A DNA stretch of 44,179 nucleotides, from assembly GCF_003226535.1 (NCBI RefSeq), contig NZ_QKOB01000016.1, positions 1 through 44,179 on the forward strand, in the 5' to 3' direction. Shown here piece after piece: positions 29,405-39,589 of this stretch (positions are counted from its first letter, which is position 1; each line of letters opens with the position of its first letter). Source of the DNA: Meiothermus sp. Pnk-1 (GTDB lineage Bacteria > Deinococcota > Deinococci > Deinococcales > Thermaceae). The notes beneath the pieces are model-generated. The model had not been told where the DNA came from. It worked only from the letters and a program-made list of their open reading frames with translations, and made no database searches. A program made the translations under genes and the position numbers.

Positions 29405-30712
29405 ATGCGTCTGTGGAAAGCTCTGTTCATCGGCACGGGTTTATCGCTCTCGGCAGCCCTGGCCCAGACCACCATCACCATCGCCACCGTCAACAACCCC
29501 GACATGGTGACGATGCAAAAACTCAGCGGCGAATTTGAAAAGAAATACCCCGACATCAAGCTCAACTGGGTGGTGCTGCCGGAGAACGAGCTGCGCCAGA
29601 AGGTCACCACCGATATCGCTACCAACGCCGGTTCCTACGACGTGCTGACCATCGGCACCTATGAGACGCCGATTTGGGGCAAGAACGGCTGGCTGGTGGA
29701 GCTGAGTGGGTTGCCGGCCTCATATGACTTGGAAGACGTGCTCAAGCCGGTGCGGGCCGGGCTTTCCTATCAGGGTAAGCTCTACGCCCTGCCCTTCTAC
29801 GCCGAAAGCTCGATGCTGTACTACCGTAAAGACCTCTTCGCCGCCAAGAAGCTCACCGTACCGGCCCAACCCACCTGGACCCAGGCCATTAGTTGGGCCA
29901 AGCAACTGCACAACCCCAGCGGCGGCGTTTACGGCATCTGCCTGCGCGGCCTGCCCGGCTGGGGCGAGAACATGGCCTTTATCACCACCTTGGTCAACAC
30001 CTACGGCGGGCGCTGGTTCGACGAGAACTGGAAGCCGCAGATCAACAGCCCAGAGTGGAAGCGGGCCATCGGGCAGTACGTCGAGCTGGTCACCAAGTAT
30101 GGCCCTCCCGGGGTGACCGGCAACGGCTTTACCGAGAACCTGACCCTGATGTCGGAGGGCAAGTGCGCCATGTGGATTGACGCCACCGTAGCGGCGGGCT
30201 ACCTGGCCAACCCCAAGACCTCCAAGGTCGCCGACAAAATCGGTTTCGCCAAGGCCCCGGTAGCCGTCACCCCCAATGGCTCGCACTGGCTGTGGAGCTG
30301 GGCGCTGGCCATCCCCAAGTCCAGCAAGAAGGTGGATGCTGCAAAGACCTTCATCACCTGGGCGACCTCCAAGGAATACATCGAGCTGGTGGGCAACACC
30401 CAAGGCTGGGTCTCCGCACCTCCTGGCACCCGCTACTCCACCTACAACAACCCCAATTACCAAAAGGCAGCTCCCTTCGCCAAAGTAGTGTTGGATTCCA
30501 TCAACACCGCCGACCCCACCAAACCCACCCTCAAGCCGGTGCCCTACACCGGGATACAGTTCGTGGGCATTCCCGAGTTCCAGGCCATCGGTACCCAAGT
30601 GGGGCAGTTCATCGCAGGGATCGTGGCGGGCAAGGCCAGCTTGGATGATGGGCTGAACCAAGCCCAAGCCGCCGTGGAGAAGCTGATGAAGGAAGCGGGT
30701 TACCTCAAATGA
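29405..30712 (+). CDS. Sugar/polyol ABC transporter substrate-binding protein
   Basis: A 435-aa extracellular solute-binding protein family 1 member. The signal peptide is residues 1-20 (MRLWKALFIGTGLSLSAALA), with mature TTITIATVNNPDM. Typical features are FEKKYPDIKLNWVVLPENEL, YDVLTIGTYETPIWGKNGWL, LPFYAESSMLYYRKDLF, SEGKCAMWIDATVAAGYL and HWLWSWALAIPKSSKKVDAA. It looks closest to binding proteins of sorbitol/mannitol (SmoE-type) importers. AGGAGGAAAGGT precedes the ATG at 29405; an in-frame ATG at 29333 overlaps operator 3 and would add 24 residues before the signal, so it is rejected. It is the first gene of the operon and is followed by a 13-bp hairpin. Confidence 0.9.
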   Translation: MRLWKALFIGTGLSLSAALAQTTITIATVNNPDMVTMQKLSGEFEKKYPDIKLNWVVLPENELRQKVTTDIATNAGSYDVLTIGTYETPIWGKNGWLVELSGLPASYDLEDVLKPVRAGLSYQGKLYALPFYAESSMLYYRKDLFAAKKLTVPAQPTWTQAISWAKQLHNPSGGVYGICLRGLPGWGENMAFITTLVNTYGGRWFDENWKPQINSPEWKRAIGQYVELVTKYGPPGVTGNGFTENLTLMSEGKCAMWIDATVAAGYLANPKTSKVADKIGFAKAPVAVTPNGSHWLWSWALAIPKSSKKVDAAKTFITWATSKEYIELVGNTQGWVSAPPGTRYSTYNNPNYQKAAPFAKVVLDSINTADPTKPTLKPVPYTGIQFVGIPEFQAIGTQVGQFIAGIVAGKASLDDGLNQAQAAVEKLMKEAGYLK

Positions 30713-30718
30713 ACTGCC

Positions 30719-30748
30719 GGGCCGGGTGGCCCTCCGGCCACCCGGCCC
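30719..30748 (+). promoter_or_regulatory. Intercistronic hairpin after the binding-protein gene
   Basis: A perfect 13-bp stem, GGGCCGGGTGGCC / GGCCACCCGGCCC with a 4-nt loop, begins 7 nt after the stop codon. No T-tract follows. It should protect the upstream mRNA end and lower permease expression relative to the binding protein (inference). Confidence 0.7.
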
Positions 30749-30762
30749 TCCCAAGCCGCCGT

Positions 30763-31674
30763 ATGACCCGCGCTCTCGCCAAACCGCGATCCAGGCCGAA
30801 CCAGCCCAGTACCCTCTGGCTGCTCGGCCCGGCAATGCTGGTGCTCATCGTCTGGACCCAAATCCCCTTTCTCCTGACGATCTATCACTCTTTTCGCCGT
30901 TTCGACCTCCTCAACCCCGAGCGCCAGGGCTACGTAGGGATTGGGAACTTTGTCTCGCTCCTCACCGACACAATTTTCTGGACCTCGATTGGGAACACCC
31001 TGGTGTTGGTAGGGGCGGTGCTGGTGGTGACGATTGTCCTCGGCCTATTCCTGGCGCTCCTTTTTTATCAGGACTTTCCCGGCAGGGCGCTGGCCCGAAC
31101 CTTGGTCATCTCGCCGTTTTTCGTCATGCCGGTGGTCTCGGCGCTGATCTGGAAAAACATGCTGATGCACCCGGTGTATGGCCTTTTTGCCTGGATCGCC
31201 CAAAGCCTTGGACAAAAGCCGGTGGACTGGCTGGCGACTTACCCCATGCAGTCCATCGTGGCGATGGTCTCGTGGCAGTGGACTCCCTTTGCTTTGCTGC
31301 TGATTCTGACCGGCTTACAATCCCTGTCTAAAGAACAGCTCGAGGCGGCAAAAATGGACGGGGCAAGCCCCTGGCAGGAGTTCCGCTACATCATCGTGCC
31401 GCACTTGGCCCAGACCCTGAGCGTGGTGGTGATGCTCGAGACCATCTTTTTGCTCACCATCTTCGCCGAGATCTACGCCTCGACCTCGGGCGGGCCGGGC
31501 TTGGCCACCACCACCCTGCCCTACCTGATCTACCTCAAAGCCTTTGCCGAGTACCGCATCGGGGTGGCCGCAGCCGGAGCGGTGTTTGCGGTAATTCTGG
31601 CGAACATCGTGGCCGTTTTCGTACTGCGCTTGATCGGGCGCAACCTGCAAACCGCCAAAGGAGGCATGGCGTGA
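30763..31674 (+). CDS. Sugar/polyol ABC transporter permease 1 (MalF-like)
   Basis: A 303-aa inner membrane permease with about six helices. The opening is STLWLLGPAMLVLIVWTQIP, ALARTLVISPFFVMPVVSAL is in the middle, and the EAA loop is LEAAKMDGASPWQEFRYIIV, which docks the ATPase. The ATG at 30763 is preferred. An ATG overlapping the previous stop (30709) is in frame but would translate the hairpin into a Pro/Gly-rich leader unlike the family. Neither start has a good Shine-Dalgarno sequence, so the start remains open. It overlaps permease 2 by 4 nt. Confidence 0.88.
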   Translation: MTRALAKPRSRPNQPSTLWLLGPAMLVLIVWTQIPFLLTIYHSFRRFDLLNPERQGYVGIGNFVSLLTDTIFWTSIGNTLVLVGAVLVVTIVLGLFLALLFYQDFPGRALARTLVISPFFVMPVVSALIWKNMLMHPVYGLFAWIAQSLGQKPVDWLATYPMQSIVAMVSWQWTPFALLLILTGLQSLSKEQLEAAKMDGASPWQEFRYIIVPHLAQTLSVVVMLETIFLLTIFAEIYASTSGGPGLATTTLPYLIYLKAFAEYRIGVAAAGAVFAVILANIVAVFVLRLIGRNLQTAKGGMA

Positions 31675-32492
31675 GCGAGGGCAAGCGCGTCCGCTGGGAA
31701 CTGACCCTGCTGGCTTACCTGGCGGCGGGGGTGATGTTCTTCCCCATCTTCTGGATGTTCCTCACCGGCTTTAAAAGCGAGGGCGACGCCATCGCCATCC
31801 CGCCCAAGCTGCTGTTTACACCTACCCTCGAAAGCATCCGGGAAGCCCTCACCCGCAGCGACTACGCCCGGCACTTCCTCAACTCGATCATCTCGGCGTT
31901 GGGTTCTACGGCTTTGGCCTTGCTGCTGGCGATTCCCGCCGCCTACTCCATGGCGTTTTACCCCACCAAGCGCACCAACGGCACCCTCTTGTGGATGATC
32001 AGCACCAAGATGATGCCCCCGGTGGGGGTGATCATCCCGGTATACCTGATCTTTCGCGACCTGCGGTGGCTGGACAACATCTGGGCCCTGACCCTGATGT
32101 ACGCCGTGATGAACCTGCCGGTGGTGGTCTGGACGCTCTACGCCTACTTCCGCGAAATCCCCCACGAGATCATGGAAGCAGCCCGGGTGGACGGGGCCGG
32201 CACCTCCCAAGAACTCATGCGCGTGCTGCTGCCGGTCTCCGGCCCGGCCGTCGCCTCCGCGGCCCTCTTGAGCATCATCCTGGCCTGGAACGAAGCCTTC
32301 TGGAGCCTGAACCTGACCTCAGCCCAGGCCTCGCCGCTCTCGGTATATGTGGCCTCGTTCAAGACCGCTGAGGGGCTTTTCTGGGCCAAGATGTCGGCGG
32401 CCTCCATGATCGCGATTTTTCCGGTGATGGTCATGGGCTGGCTGGCCCAGCGGCAGCTGGTGCGGGGCCTGACCTTTGGCGCGATCAAGTGA
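31671..32492 (+). CDS. Sugar/polyol ABC transporter permease 2 (MalG-like)
   Basis: A 273-aa permease starting at a GTG that overlaps the stop codon of permease 1 (GTGA), preceded by AAAGGAGG. It has six membrane helices and the EAA loop MEAARVDGAGTSQELMRVLL, with the MMPPVGVIIPVYLIFRDLRW segment typical of MalG-type subunits of polyol importers. No ATPase gene (MalK/MsmK/SmoK-type) is present in the operon or window, so the complex must use a shared ATPase encoded elsewhere. Confidence 0.9.
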   Translation: MSEGKRVRWELTLLAYLAAGVMFFPIFWMFLTGFKSEGDAIAIPPKLLFTPTLESIREALTRSDYARHFLNSIISALGSTALALLLAIPAAYSMAFYPTKRTNGTLLWMISTKMMPPVGVIIPVYLIFRDLRWLDNIWALTLMYAVMNLPVVVWTLYAYFREIPHEIMEAARVDGAGTSQELMRVLLPVSGPAVASAALLSIILAWNEAFWSLNLTSAQASPLSVYVASFKTAEGLFWAKMSAASMIAIFPVMVMGWLAQRQLVRGLTFGAIK

Positions 32493-32510
32493 GGCCACGG
32501 GAGATACACC

Positions 32511-33527
32511 ATGAAAGCAGCAGTGATTACCCGTCCAAGAACGCTCGAGCTTCAAGACCTCCCCCCGCCCAAAGCCGGAGCAGGCCAGGTGCGCATTCGG
32601 GTGGGGGCCACCGGGGTGTGCGGCACCGACCTGCACCTCTTCGATGGACATTTTCACGCCCAACTGCCGCTGGTGCCCGGCCACGAGATCGCCGGGGTGA
32701 TCGACCAGGTGGGGCCAGGGGTGCGCGACCTAGAGGAAGGCCAGTTGGTGGCCCTCGACCCGGTGATCGCCTGCGGCCAGTGCTGGGCCTGCCGCCGCGG
32801 GCAACGCCAGCACTGCCTGCACTTCCAGGCCCTGGGGGTCACGCGGGCCGGGGGTTTTGCCCAGTACGTGGTGGCCCCAGCAGGAAATGCCTATGCGGTG
32901 AAAAACCTCAGCGCTGCCGAGGCTGCCTTTGCCGAGCCCTTGGGCTGTGTGGTCTGGGGCCTCTTGCGGCTGCGTCCCGAGCCGGGCAGCAACGCGCTGG
33001 TGTTCGGGGCTGGGCCGATCGGGCTGCTGTTGATGCAGGCTTTACTGGCCGCGGGAGTGGCCGCGGTGACGGTGGTAGACCCGGTGCCCGAGCGGCTGGC
33101 CCTGGCGAGAAGCTTGGGGGCTTGGCGCACCGTGCAAAGCGGCCCAAAGCTGAGCGAAGAGCTCCGCGATCTGGAACCCCACGGCTTCGACGTGGTGGCG
33201 GAGGCCACCGGAGTGCCCAGCGTGGTGGAGGCCATGCCGCAGTACGCGGCGGTGGGTGGGAAGATCCTGATCTTTGGCGTAGCCCCCGAGGAAGCCACGG
33301 TGCGGATCAGCCCTTATGACCTCTTCCAGCGCGACCTGAGCGTGCTGGGCAGCTTCTCGCTCAACGGCACCGTGCCCCAGGCCCTGGCCTGGCTCGAGAC
33401 AGGCCGCGTGCAAGTCAAGCCCCTCATCAGCCACCAGCTATCCCTCGAACAGCTGGGCCTGGCCCTGGAGTACAAGGAACACCCTGGGATGGAAGGGGCC
33501 CTCAAGGTGCTGATCGTTCCCGAGTAG
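32511..33527 (+). CDS. Zinc-dependent medium-chain dehydrogenase 1 (polyol dehydrogenase-like)
   Basis: A 338-aa MDR-superfamily enzyme. Catalytic zinc: Cys in [10 protein letters not shown] and His-Glu in PGHEIAG. Structural zinc: four Cys in [16 protein letters not shown]. The NAD-binding fold starts at [12 protein letters not shown]. The overall pattern fits sorbitol, threonine or L-iditol dehydrogenases and is NAD-linked (acidic residue in VVDPVPERL). With an importer that resembles polyol systems, oxidation of an imported polyol to a keto-sugar is the best guess. It starts 18 nt after permease 2. Confidence 0.85.
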   Translation: MKAAVITRPRTLELQDLPPPKAGAGQVRIRVGATGVCGTDLHLFDGHFHAQLPLVPGHEIAGVIDQVGPGVRDLEEGQLVALDPVIACGQCWACRRGQRQHCLHFQALGVTRAGGFAQYVVAPAGNAYAVKNLSAAEAAFAEPLGCVVWGLLRLRPEPGSNALVFGAGPIGLLLMQALLAAGVAAVTVVDPVPERLALARSLGAWRTVQSGPKLSEELRDLEPHGFDVVAEATGVPSVVEAMPQYAAVGGKILIFGVAPEEATVRISPYDLFQRDLSVLGSFSLNGTVPQALAWLETGRVQVKPLISHQLSLEQLGLALEYKEHPGMEGALKVLIVPE

Positions 33528-33534
33528 GTGGGAT

Positions 33535-34305
33535 ATGGTACTGGAGCAATTCAGGTTGGATAACCAAGTCGCCGTCGTCACCGGTGGAGCGCGGGGGATT
33601 GGGCTGGCCATCGCCACCGCCTTTGCCGAAGCAGGGGCCACCGTAGTCATCGCCGACCTCGAGGCCGCACAGGGCGAACAGAGCGCCCACGAATTGAGGG
33701 AGCGGGGCCTACGGGCCGAGTTCCGCCCGCTCGACGTCACCCAGTCGGCCCAGGCCGATGCTCTGGCCGGGAGCCTGGTAGAGCAGTACGGCCAGGTAGA
33801 CACCCTGGTCAACAACGCCGGGATCTGCCGCAACACGCCCGCCCTCGAGACCCCCGACGAAGAGTGGCTACGGATTTTCGACGTCAACGTACACGGGGTG
33901 TTCTGGTGCAGCCGGGCCTTTGGACGGGTGATGGTCCGACAGGGGCGGGGCAGCATCATCAACATCGCCTCGATGTCGGGGATCATCGTCAACAAACCCC
34001 AGCCCCAGGCGGCCTATAACGCCTCTAAGGCCGCCGTCGCCCACCTCACCCGCTCGCTGGCGGCGGAGTGGGCCGGCGCCGGGGTGCGGGTGAACGCCAT
34101 CTCCCCTGGCTACATCGGCACCGAGATGACCCGGCGAGGGCTCGAGAACCCCGAGTGGCGCAGCAGCTGGCTCGAGCTCACCCCGCTGGGCCGCCTGGGC
34201 GAGCCCTCCGAGGTAGCCACCTGCGCCCTCTTCTTGGCCTCCCCGGCCAGCAGCTACCTCACCGGCAGCGAGCTGGTGGTAGACGGAGGGTACACGGTCT
34301 GGTAG
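33535..34305 (+). CDS. Short-chain dehydrogenase/reductase, polyol- or sugar-acting
   Basis: A 256-aa classical SDR. Cofactor site TGGARGIG (residues ~16-23), an Asp after the second strand (IADLEAAQ) indicating NAD preference, NNAG, catalytic Ser in INIASMSG, and the YNASK motif with Tyr and Lys. C-terminal [15 protein letters not shown] is typical. Homologues in polyol operons act as mannitol/xylitol/sorbitol or L-xylulose reductases; the substrate is not decidable. It starts 7 nt after dehydrogenase 1 and is tightly co-transcribed. Confidence 0.85.
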   Translation: MVLEQFRLDNQVAVVTGGARGIGLAIATAFAEAGATVVIADLEAAQGEQSAHELRERGLRAEFRPLDVTQSAQADALAGSLVEQYGQVDTLVNNAGICRNTPALETPDEEWLRIFDVNVHGVFWCSRAFGRVMVRQGRGSIINIASMSGIIVNKPQPQAAYNASKAAVAHLTRSLAAEWAGAGVRVNAISPGYIGTEMTRRGLENPEWRSSWLELTPLGRLGEPSEVATCALFLASPASSYLTGSELVVDGGYTVW

Positions 34306-34329
34306 CGCGCCGAAACTCCAGGAGGAGAC

Positions 34330-35297
34330 ATGCGGGCAGTGATTAGCGAACCCCACCGCATCGCGTGGGCAGAAGCGCCCGAAGCCCGGCCAGAGGCGGG
34401 GGAAGTGCTGCTCGAGCCGCTGGCGGTAGGGGTCTGCGGCTCGGATATTCACGTCTTCGAGGGGCTACACCCCTTCGTGCGTTACCCGGTCTTCCCCGGC
34501 CACGAGGTCGCCGCGCGGGTGGTGGAGCTGGGTCCCGGCGTTGACCCTGCCTGGGCGGGGGCCTTGGTAGCCCTCGAGCCCTCCCTCACCTGCGGGCGCT
34601 GCGAAGCCTGCCGCAGCGGGCACTACAACATCTGCGAGAACCTCCGGGTGATGGGCTTTCAGGCCCCCGGCGCGATGGCCGAGCGCTTCGTGAGCCCCAC
34701 CCAGAACCTGCACCGCCTCCCCGAGAGCTTCGACGCCGAACTCGGGGCGATGATCGAGCCGCTGGCGGTGGCGGTACACGCGGTGGCGCTGACCTCGGTA
34801 CAGGGGAAGAGCGTCGCGGTGCTGGGCGCGGGAACCATTGGCCTCTTGGTAGCCCAAGTGGCCAAGGCCTATGGGGCAGCAAGCGTGGAAATCGTGGACC
34901 CGCTCGAGCCCCGCCGCAGGGTGGCCGAGACCCTGGGGTTGAGCGCCAAGCTCCCCGACACGGCCAAGTACGAGGTGATCTTCGAGTGCGTGGGGAACGA
35001 AAAGGCGCTCGAGGCCGCCATCCAGGGCATCCACAAGGGCGGCAGCATCCTCGTGGTGGGGGTGCATGGCAAGCCCGCTACCATCTCTGCCGGGCTCATC
35101 CAAGACTGGGAGATCCTGCTCAAGGGCAGCCTGATGTACACCTACAAGGACTATCGGGAGGCCATCCGCTTATTCGCCGCGGGCCAGGTGCAGGGGAAGC
35201 CGCTCATCACCCACCGCTTTTCCTTACAGGAGGTAAATGCGGCTTTCAATACCGCCTTGGAGCGAGAAAAAGCGCTCAAGGTGATGCTGGCTCGAGG

Positions 35298-35301
<4 letters not shown>
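34330..35301 (+). CDS. Zinc-dependent medium-chain dehydrogenase 2
   Basis: A 323-aa MDR enzyme and a diverged paralogue of the gene at 32511. Catalytic zinc site [10 protein letters not shown] and FPGHEVAA; structural Cys in [16 protein letters not shown]; Rossmann motif [23 protein letters not shown] precedes the ATG. It resembles sorbitol, L-iditol or galactitol-phosphate dehydrogenases. Two MDR enzymes and one SDR in one operon suggest either two successive oxidations or a range of polyol substrates. Its last codons overlap the convergent deoB by 4 nt. Confidence 0.85.
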
Positions 35302-36443
<1,142 letters not shown>

Positions 36444-36449
36444 GGGTTT

Positions 36450-36455
36450 ATTATC
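36450..36455 (-). promoter_or_regulatory. Leaderless -10 box of deoB
   Basis: GATAAT on the minus strand ends 6 nt before the ATG, with AAACCC between and no Shine-Dalgarno sequence. Confidence 0.55.
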
Positions 36456-36585
36456 CTGCTTTGGTGCGATCTATACCGGGGGTGGATACCGCCGCCAGGA
36501 CCAGGCCGGGCGCTGGCAGCAAGAAGGCAGGGTGGCTGTGGGGAGATCTTCGCTTGGAGCGGCTCGAGGTCCACCGCGGGGCCCT

Positions 36586-37569
36586 TTAACCCACCCCCTC
36601 GGCCAGCAGTTCCGCCAGGCGCGATAAGCAGCGCCCGTACTTCTTGGCGAAGGCCCCGTAGCGGTAGGTCTCGGGAAAGATTCGCTCGAGCCCTACCCCG
36701 GAAGCCCGCAAGCCCACCCCTCGGTCATAGAGCTTGTCCACGAAGTGCACGAAGCGCAGCGCATCGTTCTGGTCGGGGATGGGGGCCAGGCCCTCGAGGT
36801 AGACCACCTCCAGCCCCTCGAACAGGTAACGGTAGCGGATGGGATGAAGGGAGCGCAGGTGGCCCAGCAGGTCCACGAAGGCGTCGTAGGTAGCAGGCCG
36901 GGTCTCTTGCTGGTAGAGCACCCCCAGCTGTTGGCGGTCCAGGGGCGCGGGAGGGCGCGCGGGGTCGCGGTGACGGTAATCTTCGCCGTCCAGGGTCTCT
37001 ACGGCAAAGCGCCGGCTCAGGCTTTGGATTTGGATCTTGAACTGCTCGGCGTTGAAGCGCCCCTGCCCCAAGGCCCCCGGCGGGGTGTTGGAGGTGGTCG
37101 CGACCCGCAACCCTCTCTCCATGCACTGGCCCAAGAGGTGGGTGACCATCTGGGCGTTGCCGGGGTCGTCGAGCTCGAACTCGTCCACAAAGAGGTACTC
37201 GAGCCGAGAGAAGCGCTCCACTGCCCGCGAGAGCCCCATCAGCCCCACCGCGTAGGTGAGTTCCTCGAAGGAGAGGTAACCCTTGGGTTCAGGGGCCTCC
37301 CAAAAAGCCGAGACCAGCAGATGGGTCTTCCCTACCCCGAAGCCCCCGTCCAAGTAGATGCCTGCAGGGTTGGGCCGCTTGCGCTTGAACAATCCCTGGG
37401 GTTTGTCGTGTACCCAGCGGCGTAATCGTTCCTTAACCAGCTCCTGCGAGGGGTAGCGGGGGTCGGGCCGATAGCTTTCAAAGGTCGCGGCGCGGAAGCG
37501 CGGGGGCGGGGAGAACTGCGCCAGCAAGGTGTGCAGGTTGACCTCGGGAGAGCGTTGGCTCAGGCGCAC
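36586..37569 (-). CDS. zapE: AFG1/ZapE-family ATPase
   Basis: A 327-aa AAA-type ATPase. Walker A lies in YLDGGFGVGKTHLL (about residue 75), Walker B is YLFVDEFELDDPG, and the sensor segment is VATTSNTPPGALGQGRF. The family includes ZapE, which destabilises FtsZ rings in E. coli, and mitochondrial Afg1, linked to protein turnover. The start is a GTG, 6 nt after a TAACAT box on the minus strand. It is a single gene; the 142-nt gap to deoB contains only the deoB promoter and nothing else I recognise. Confidence 0.88.
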   Translation of the reverse strand: MRLSQRSPEVNLHTLLAQFSPPPRFRAATFESYRPDPRYPSQELVKERLRRWVHDKPQGLFKRKRPNPAGIYLDGGFGVGKTHLLVSAFWEAPEPKGYLSFEELTYAVGLMGLSRAVERFSRLEYLFVDEFELDDPGNAQMVTHLLGQCMERGLRVATTSNTPPGALGQGRFNAEQFKIQIQSLSRRFAVETLDGEDYRHRDPARPPAPLDRQQLGVLYQQETRPATYDAFVDLLGHLRSLHPIRYRYLFEGLEVVYLEGLAPIPDQNDALRFVHFVDKLYDRGVGLRASGVGLERIFPETYRYGAFAKKYGRCLSRLAELLAEGVG

Positions 37570-37575
37570 CGCTCC

Positions 37576-37581
37576 ATGTTA
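37576..37581 (-). promoter_or_regulatory. Putative leaderless -10 box of zapE
   Basis: TAACAT on the minus strand ends 6 nt before the GTG start. Confidence 0.45.
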
Positions 37582-37661
37582 AACCCTTCGGGGTGTATTG
37601 GGGATTCGCTCCCACCCCTACGCCACCCGTATCCCCTCTGACTGGCGGCCCGTTAGGCTGC

Positions 37662-37667
37662 TACCCT
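37662..37667 (+). promoter_or_regulatory. Putative leaderless -10 box of the thioredoxin-fold gene
   Basis: TACCCT ends 6 nt before the ATG at 37674, with no Shine-Dalgarno sequence in the gap. Confidence 0.45.
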
Positions 37668-37673
37668 GGAACC

Positions 37674-37928
37674 ATGATCCGTGTCTATGGCCTAAGCGGC
37701 TGTGGCCCTTGCGAGGTCGTCAAGCTATTCCTCAAGCAGAAAAACCTGCCTTTCGAGTTCGTGGACGTGCAGGAACACCCCGAGGCCCGGCAAAAAGTCC
37801 TGGAGAGGGTAGGAACCCTTACCGCCGGGGTGGTGCTCGAGGTAAACGGCGAACCCATCGCCCTCACTGGGGTCTCGATCCCCAAGCTGGAAGCGTGGTA
37901 TCAGGAGTACCTGCGCCGATGGCGCTGA
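37674..37928 (+). CDS. Glutaredoxin/thioredoxin-fold protein with CGPC motif
   Basis: An 84-aa redox protein: IRVYGLSGCGPCEVVKLFL places a C-G-P-C active site at residues ~10-13, followed by a glutaredoxin-like FEFVDVQEHPEARQKVLERV and the cis-Pro region replaced by TAGVVLEVNGEPIAL. The size fits NrdH/glutaredoxin-like proteins of thermophiles. The substrate could be disulfides of cytosolic enzymes. It is a separate transcript, divergent from zapE. An in-frame start at 37593 is rejected because the -10 box lies downstream of it. Confidence 0.82.
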   Translation: MIRVYGLSGCGPCEVVKLFLKQKNLPFEFVDVQEHPEARQKVLERVGTLTAGVVLEVNGEPIALTGVSIPKLEAWYQEYLRRWR

Positions 37929-37951
37929 GTCGGCGTGGGGAAGCTTTAGGT

Positions 37952-37957
37952 TAGACT
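37952..37957 (+). promoter_or_regulatory. Leaderless -10 box of the DMT transporter gene
   Basis: TAGACT ends 6 nt before the GTG start at 37964, with no Shine-Dalgarno sequence. Confidence 0.5.
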
Positions 37958-37963
37958 AGCGCA

Positions 37964-38842
37964 GTGCGCGGTCATCTGTGGGGTCTGTTCTACCTAAACC
38001 TGGTCACGATTTTATGGGGCACCACCTTCGTAATCGTCAAGGGCGCGGTAGATGTGCTTAGCCCCAGCCTGATCATCCTGGGAAGGTTCCTGGTGGCGAG
38101 CCTGTGCTTTTTGCCCTTTACTCGCACCCTCCGCGACGACGAGCATAGCCAGAGGGTGCTTTGGCTGGCGGCCTTTGAGCTAGGGTTTTGGCTATGGGCC
38201 GGGTACGCCACCCAGGCCGTGGGGCTCCAGTACACCTCGGCTAGCCGAAGCGCTTTCATCACCGCGCTGAACGTGATCCTGGTGCCGATCATCCTGGGGT
38301 TGTTCGGGCGGCGGATCGGCCTTGCGGTGTGGGTGGCGGCAGTGCTGGCAGTGGCGGGGGTGGGGCTGCTCTCCTACGACGGCTCCCCGCCCAACCTGGG
38401 TGATCTCTGGACGCTAGGCTGCGCTTTCACCTACGCTGCCTACATCATCCGCCTCGAGGGCTATGCCAAACGCCTCCCGGCCCTTGGCCTCACCACCGTC
38501 CAGGTCTATGGCACCGCGCTGTTCGCTCTAGGTTGGGTGCTCGTGGAGCGTCCTCGAGTGGACTGGGGTGACTTTCCCTGGCTGGCCATTTTCTATCTGG
38601 GAGTCTTCGCCACCGCCCTTACCACGCTGCTACAGACTTTGGGGCAGGGCCGGGTCTCGGCGCCGGAGGCCGCGGTCATCTATGTGCTCGAGCCGGTATG
38701 GGCCTCGGTGTTCGCCTTCTTGCTGCTAGGCGAACGCCTGGGGGTGCAAGGCCTGGTGGGGGCCGCCCTGGTGGTCTCGGCCACGCTGATTGATAGCTTG
38801 CAGTATTACTGGCGCTCGAGAACTAGTGCTCGAGGCCGCTGA
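37964..38842 (+). CDS. DMT-superfamily (EamA) transporter
   Basis: A 292-aa inner membrane protein with ten predicted helices in two EamA halves. The first begins LNLVTILWGTTFVIVKGAVD, and the second is around LGDLWTLGCAFTYAAYIIRL. QYTSASRSAFITALNVILVPI and APEAAVIYVLEPVWASVFAF are the family's characteristic helix pairs. Such proteins export metabolites or amino acids; the substrate is unknown. The start is a GTG. The 3' end overlaps the convergent VIT1-like gene by 20 nt. Confidence 0.88.
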   Translation: MRGHLWGLFYLNLVTILWGTTFVIVKGAVDVLSPSLIILGRFLVASLCFLPFTRTLRDDEHSQRVLWLAAFELGFWLWAGYATQAVGLQYTSASRSAFITALNVILVPIILGLFGRRIGLAVWVAAVLAVAGVGLLSYDGSPPNLGDLWTLGCAFTYAAYIIRLEGYAKRLPALGLTTVQVYGTALFALGWVLVERPRVDWGDFPWLAIFYLGVFATALTTLLQTLGQGRVSAPEAAVIYVLEPVWASVFAFLLLGERLGVQGLVGAALVVSATLIDSLQYYWRSRTSARGR

Positions 38843-39530
38843 TCAGTCGGGCCAATCCGTAAGCCGCCCCCGCGGCCAACCCGCCCACGAGTGCGGTCTG
38901 CCAGGCTCCGCGGAAAAGGGAGATCCCGGTGAAGCGAGCCTTCACCGTGCCGAAAATCAAGAGGGCCACCAGCGTTACCACTACACTCCAGACCAGGGCC
39001 GAGGCCAGCGGCAAGCGCAGCGCGTAGGGCAGTAGCGGGATCGCCCCACCGGCCACGTACGAGCCCCCAATGGTCAGGGCGCTGCACAGGGCCCTTCGGG
39101 GGTCGGGTTCTTCCAGCCCCAGCTCCTCTTTCATCATGAAGTCCACCCAGGTCTGAGGCCGGGCGATGACCGCTTGGGTGGCCTGCTCCAGTGGTTCACC
39201 CTCGAGCCCATAACCTCGGAACACCTGGCGCACCTCTTCGGTCTCAGCCTGGGGCAGTTCCTTGACCTCGCGCCACTCGCGCTCGAGTTCGGCCTGGTAG
39301 TGGTCGGCCTCGCTGCGGGCTGCCAGGTAACCACCTAGCCCCATCGCGATCGAGCCCGCCACCACCTCGGCAATCCCCGCGATCAGCACCACGAAGCTCG
39401 AGTCCACCGCTCCCGAGAGCCCCGCGGCCAGGGCAAAGGGTACGGTAAGCCCGTCCGACATCCCGATCACGATGTCCCGCACGGTGTCGGAGCCGGTGAA
39501 GTGTTGTTCGACGTGCACTCTAGAGTACAT
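38823..39530 (-). CDS. VIT1/CCC1-family iron/manganese transporter
   Basis: A 235-aa membrane protein of the CCC1/VIT1 family, which moves Fe2+ or Mn2+ out of the cytosol. The first helix has VRDIVIGMSDGLTVPFALAAG with the metal-binding Asp, the second AGIAEVVAGSIAMGLGGYLA. A cytosolic charged domain (about residues 70-150, HYQAELEREWREVKEL and onward) is the metal-binding region, and three more helices follow. The ATG at 39530 is preceded by GGAGGCGCTT; an in-frame ATG at 39602 lacks one and overlaps the IS end, so it is rejected. Confidence 0.9.
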   Translation of the reverse strand: MYSRVHVEQHFTGSDTVRDIVIGMSDGLTVPFALAAGLSGAVDSSFVVLIAGIAEVVAGSIAMGLGGYLAARSEADHYQAELEREWREVKELPQAETEEVRQVFRGYGLEGEPLEQATQAVIARPQTWVDFMMKEELGLEEPDPRRALCSALTIGGSYVAGGAIPLLPYALRLPLASALVWSVVVTLVALLIFGTVKARFTGISLFRGAWQTALVGGLAAGAAYGLARLISGLEH

Positions 39531-39589
39531 AAGCGCCTCCCTTTTGCAGCATCTCTCCGCCCGGTGACGAAACCAATGCCTTTTGGGGC

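Noticed and set aside
30709-30762. Upstream start of permease 1 overlapping the previous stop codon
   Set aside because: It would translate the hairpin into a leader unlike the family; kept only as an alternative.
29720-30835. 371-aa minus-strand reading frame
   Set aside because: Antisense to the well-supported binding-protein gene; composition of a shadow frame (Gly/Val/His-rich).
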